Source of the DNA: Clostridia bacterium
GTDB lineage: Bacteria; Bacillota; Clostridia; Oscillospirales; Ruminococcaceae
Direction of reading: 5' to 3'
Length of the DNA: 26,687 nt
Assembly (NCBI GenBank): GCA_021152595.1
Contig: JAGKVC010000028.1
Coordinates: 1-26,687, forward strand
Shown: positions 24,189-26,687 of the stretch, in pieces
How positions within the stretch are numbered: the stretch's first letter is position 1
How the letters are laid out: every line of letters begins with the position of its first letter
Program-made: the position numbers and the translations under genes
Notes under the pieces: generated by a model
Seen by the model: the letters and a program-made list of their open reading frames with translations, nothing else
What the model was told of the DNA's origin: nothing
Database searches by the model: none

Positions 24189-25064
24189 TTCGCTGCCTCC
24201 TTTTCCTTGAATTTGATCTGATACTGAATGAAGAATTCGCATCCGATGATGAAGAAAATGATAATGCCCGTGATGATATCGGAGAAGGATTCATTCAGCC
24301 CGAATGCCGTCGAGATCTCTGTCGCACCTTTCTCAAGAAACACGATCAGGAATGAGGTCAGAATCATATAGATCGGATTAAACTTTGCAAGCCACGTACA
24401 TCGCAACCGTGATCAGCAGCACGATGATGATATTGAGCAGATACTCGTGACCGCCGAGCGAGGGCAGCCATCCGGCATGCGTTGCGCGGTTGATGACGCC
24501 GACCTGTCCCGAACCCTTCGGGACCGACCATTTATATACAAAGAATGAGACAAGCTGAATCGCAATATAGTTCATCATCAATGTAAACAGCGTTTCATTC
24601 GTCTGCCAGTGCGCGCGGAAAAATGCAGGGATCAGCGCCCAGACTGCACCTGCCGCCACACTGACAACAATCATAATGAGCAGCAGCAGCGGTGTCGGGA
24701 TCGCATCGCCGCAGAGAATCATGCAGGCAGCGGAAGCCAGTCCGCCGATCAGCACCTGTCCCTCTGCGCCGATGTTCCAGAAGCGCATCTTGAATGCAGG
24801 CGTTACCGCCAGCGAGACACAGAGCAGCATCGCAAGATTCTGCATCATGCCCCACATACGCCGCTGTGTGCCGAATGCGCCGTCAATCATTGTTGCGTAG
24901 ATCTTCAGCGGATTCTCCTTTGTCAGCAGGAATGCCGCAAGTCCGCTGATCACCAGTGCAAGAAGGATCGCTGCAGCACGGATGCACCACGCTTTCCACC
25001 AGACAATGCTGTCACGCTTGGCAATATGAAACAGCGGTTCCTTCGTCGTTTGCGTCTGCGCCAT
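24185..25064 (-). pseudogene. ABC transporter permease 1 (YufP/NupP-like), split by a frameshifting internal deletion
   Basis: Two frames together make a broken permease. The first (25064 down to 24378) encodes 228 aa with several membrane helices and the family stretch FKMRFWNIGAEGQVLIGGL. It runs normally to LLITVAMYV, then reads ACKV and a stop. The second frame resumes at WLAKFNPIYMILTSFLIVFL and ends normally in FFIQYQIKFKEKEAAK, with its stop overlapping permease 2. The join is at about 24390-24400. Together the parts give about 293 aa where relatives have roughly 350-370, and the coupling loop (G...LRAVG...A..AGI type) and the following helix are absent. This is therefore a deletion of some 60-75 codons not divisible by three, rather than a single-base slip. 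The true gene should be 25064 to 24185. Either the transporter is dead in this strain or the assembly lost bases. Confidence 0.85.
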
Positions 25065-26656
25065 CAGGCATCCCCTCCTTCCGCTGTGGTATGCGCATAG
25101 GCATCCGCGGTGTTTTTCGTCATCATGAGACCGATCTCTTCCTTTGTCGCCGTCCGTGCATCCACAATGCCGGAGATACTGCCGGAGCTGATCACCATAA
25201 TGCGGTCGCAGAGTTCAAGCAGCACATCCAGATCCTCGCCGACAAAAATCACGGCGACACCCTGCTCCTTCTGCTGATTAAGCAGATTGTAGATCGTAAA
25301 TGATGCATTGATATCCAGTCCGCGGACGGGATACGCCGCCATCAGCACCGTCGGGGATGCGGCAATTTCGCGCCCGACCAGAACCTTCTGCACATTGCCG
25401 CCGGAAAGCCGGCGCACGGGCGTATTGGCACTGGGCGTCGCAACCTCCAGATCCTTGATGATCTTCTCCGCCAGCGAACGCGGATTCTTGCGCTCCAGAA
25501 AGACGGATTTGCCCTTCTTGTAGCTGCGCAGCATGATGTTATCGACAATATCCATATTGCCGACAAGTCCCATACCGAGGCGATCCTCCGGCACGAAGGA
25601 AAGCCGGACGCCGAGTTCACGAATCTCAAGCGGCGTTTTGTCGCGGAGATCGTCGGTCTGATTGGTCTTGGGATTGTGATAGAGAATTTTGCCGTTGACA
25701 TGCTGCAAGCCTGCAATCGCCTCGAGCAGCTCACGCTGTCCGCTGCCTGCAATGCCTGCGATACCGAGAATCTCACCGGAACGCGCCGTAAAACTGACAT
25801 GCCGCAAAAGCTCAGCGCCCTCACGGTTTTTGCATGTGATATCCTCGACCGTCAGGCGGTCAACCGGATCCTTCGGCTCGGAACGGTCAATATTGAGCGT
25901 GACCTTCTTGCCGACCATCATTTCTGTCAGCCTGCTCTCATCGGTCTCGGCGGTTTTCACCGTGCCGATATACTTTCCCTTGCAAAGCACGGCAACTTCA
26001 TCCGAAAGCGAAAGCACCTCATGCAGCTTGTGCGTGATTATGATAATCGCCTTGCCGCTGTCACGCATTCTGCGCAGGATCGCAAAGAGCTTCTGTGTCT
26101 CCTGCGGCGTCAGAACGGCAGTCGGTTCATCCAGAATCAGGATATCCGCGCCGCGATACAGCACCTTGATGATCTCAACAGTCTGCTTCTCCGAGACGGA
26201 CATCTCATAGATCTTTTTATCCGGATCCAGATCGAAGCCGTACTGCTCGCTGATCTCGCGGACACGCTTAGCGGCACGTCGCAGACTGAACCTGCCTTCA
26301 TCCTCCAGTCCCAGAACAATATTTTCAGTCGCAGAAAATACATCCACGAGCTTGAAGTGCTGATGGATCATGCCGATCTGATAGCGGAATGCGTCCTTCG
26401 GGGAGCGGATTACGACTTCCCTGCCGTCTACGAAGATCTGCCCCTGATCGGGATAGTAAATACCGGCAATCATGTTCATCAGCGTGGTTTTGCCGCTGCC
26501 GTTCTCACCCAGCACCGAGAGAATCTCCCCGTGCCTGACGCTCAGGCTGACATGATCGTTTGCGACGACGCTGCCGAAGCGCTTTGTGATATTTTGCAGC
26601 CGGATCGCAGGGACATCGCCTGTCTTTGCGGAAGCCGCGTTCTTGGTTTCGTCCAT
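25064..26656 (-). CDS. ABC transporter ATPase, nucleoside-type double cassette (YufO/NupO-like)
   Basis: A 530-aa protein with two fused ATP-binding cassettes that drives a BmpA-type importer. Cassette 1 has Walker A GENGSGKT (50-57), a signature region MSVSEKQTVEI (152-162) and Walker B DILILDEP (171-178), followed by ITHKLHEV. Cassette 2 is the usual degenerate half: GIAGSGQRE in place of Walker A, a good LSGGNVQKV signature and MAAYPVRGLD in place of Walker B. The start is ATG 26656, seven bases after AGGAGA (26664-26669); an in-frame ATG at 26683 lacks such a site. Its stop overlaps the permease 1 start by one base (TGATG). It is first of the three genes seen; a substrate-binding lipoprotein is expected further upstream, beyond the window. 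Confidence 0.93.
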   Translation of the reverse strand: MDETKNAASAKTGDVPAIRLQNITKRFGSVVANDHVSLSVRHGEILSVLGENGSGKTTLMNMIAGIYYPDQGQIFVDGREVVIRSPKDAFRYQIGMIHQHFKLVDVFSATENIVLGLEDEGRFSLRRAAKRVREISEQYGFDLDPDKKIYEMSVSEKQTVEIIKVLYRGADILILDEPTAVLTPQETQKLFAILRRMRDSGKAIIIITHKLHEVLSLSDEVAVLCKGKYIGTVKTAETDESRLTEMMVGKKVTLNIDRSEPKDPVDRLTVEDITCKNREGAELLRHVSFTARSGEILGIAGIAGSGQRELLEAIAGLQHVNGKILYHNPKTNQTDDLRDKTPLEIRELGVRLSFVPEDRLGMGLVGNMDIVDNIMLRSYKKGKSVFLERKNPRSLAEKIIKDLEVATPSANTPVRRLSGGNVQKVLVGREIAASPTVLMAAYPVRGLDINASFTIYNLLNQQKEQGVAVIFVGEDLDVLLELCDRIMVISSGSISGIVDARTATKEEIGLMMTKNTADAYAHTTAEGGDA

Positions 26657-26663
26657 AGCAAAT

Positions 26664-26669
26664 TCTCCT
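26664..26669 (-). promoter_or_regulatory. Ribosome site deciding the ATPase start
   Basis: AGGAGA on the minus strand, seven bases before the ATG at 26656. It lies downstream of the alternative ATG at 26683, which is thus unlikely to be used. Confidence 0.7.
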
Positions 26670-26687
26670 AACATGCAGAACAAATCA

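Noticed and set aside
24378..25064. Annotating the 228-codon frame as a complete short permease
   Set aside because: Its last four residues come from a wrong frame, and the rest of the family sequence continues in the next frame directly after, so it is a broken gene and not a short one.
1..26687. CRISPR arrays, tRNA/rRNA genes, insertion sequences and prophage
   Set aside because: I saw no regular spaced repeats, no cloverleaf-like or ribosomal sequence, and no transposase or integrase motif on either strand.

Overview
The window looks like a chromosomal segment from a fibre-degrading Gram-positive anaerobe of the Ruminococcus / Oscillospiraceae type. The main evidence is three large secreted glycoside hydrolases that each end in a type I dockerin with a near-identical first calcium loop (VDVSDAVL core). 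This is the signature of a Ruminococcus-style cellulosome. Strong AGGAGG-type ribosome sites, sigma-A promoters with 17-bp spacing, a BceS/VanS-like histidine kinase and Firmicutes-type transporter families agree with this. No rRNA, tRNA, CRISPR array, transposase or phage gene was seen.

Layout, left to right: (1) the first 20 codons of a lipoprotein leaving the left edge; (2) a 1090-aa GH10 xylanase (CBM22-CBM22-GH10-unassigned-CBM9-dockerin) on the minus strand; (3) a divergent two-component system (OmpR-type regulator plus two-helix histidine kinase); (4) a tight six-gene plus-strand run from one good promoter: DUF2156 protein, CxxCxxCC metal-binding protein, unknown membrane protein, PepD-type M20 dipeptidase, SbcD and SbcC; (5) a membrane-anchored clostripain-like C11 protease with its own promoter, then a DUF1294 membrane protein; (6) a divergent pair of cellulosomal enzymes, a GH9-CBM3 endoglucanase (minus) and a GH43 arabinanase-like enzyme with ricin-type lectin repeats (plus), sharing a control region with a 16-bp direct repeat; (7) an ECF sigma / membrane anti-sigma pair; (8) a minus-strand nucleoside-type (BmpA/Yuf-like) ABC transporter operon: ATPase, permease 1 and permease 2.

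The three dockerin enzymes cover xylan, cellulose and probably arabinan, so together they would attack complementary parts of the plant cell wall from a shared scaffold. No scaffoldin or cohesin gene is in the window. The intergenic regions hold testable control elements: a GGTATAA dyad over the inferred xylanase start site, tandem promoters ahead of the two-component system, and the repeat block between GH9 and GH43.

The clearest anomaly is permease 1 of the ABC transporter. It is split into two frames, and the central segment carrying the cytoplasmic coupling loop appears to be missing, while its neighbours are intact. This is either a real gene lesion or an assembly error. I found no clear evidence of a wholly new system. 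The best leads are the control elements, the split permease, an unassigned module in the xylanase, the unknown membrane protein in the SbcCD operon and the Gly-rich tail of the clostripain.
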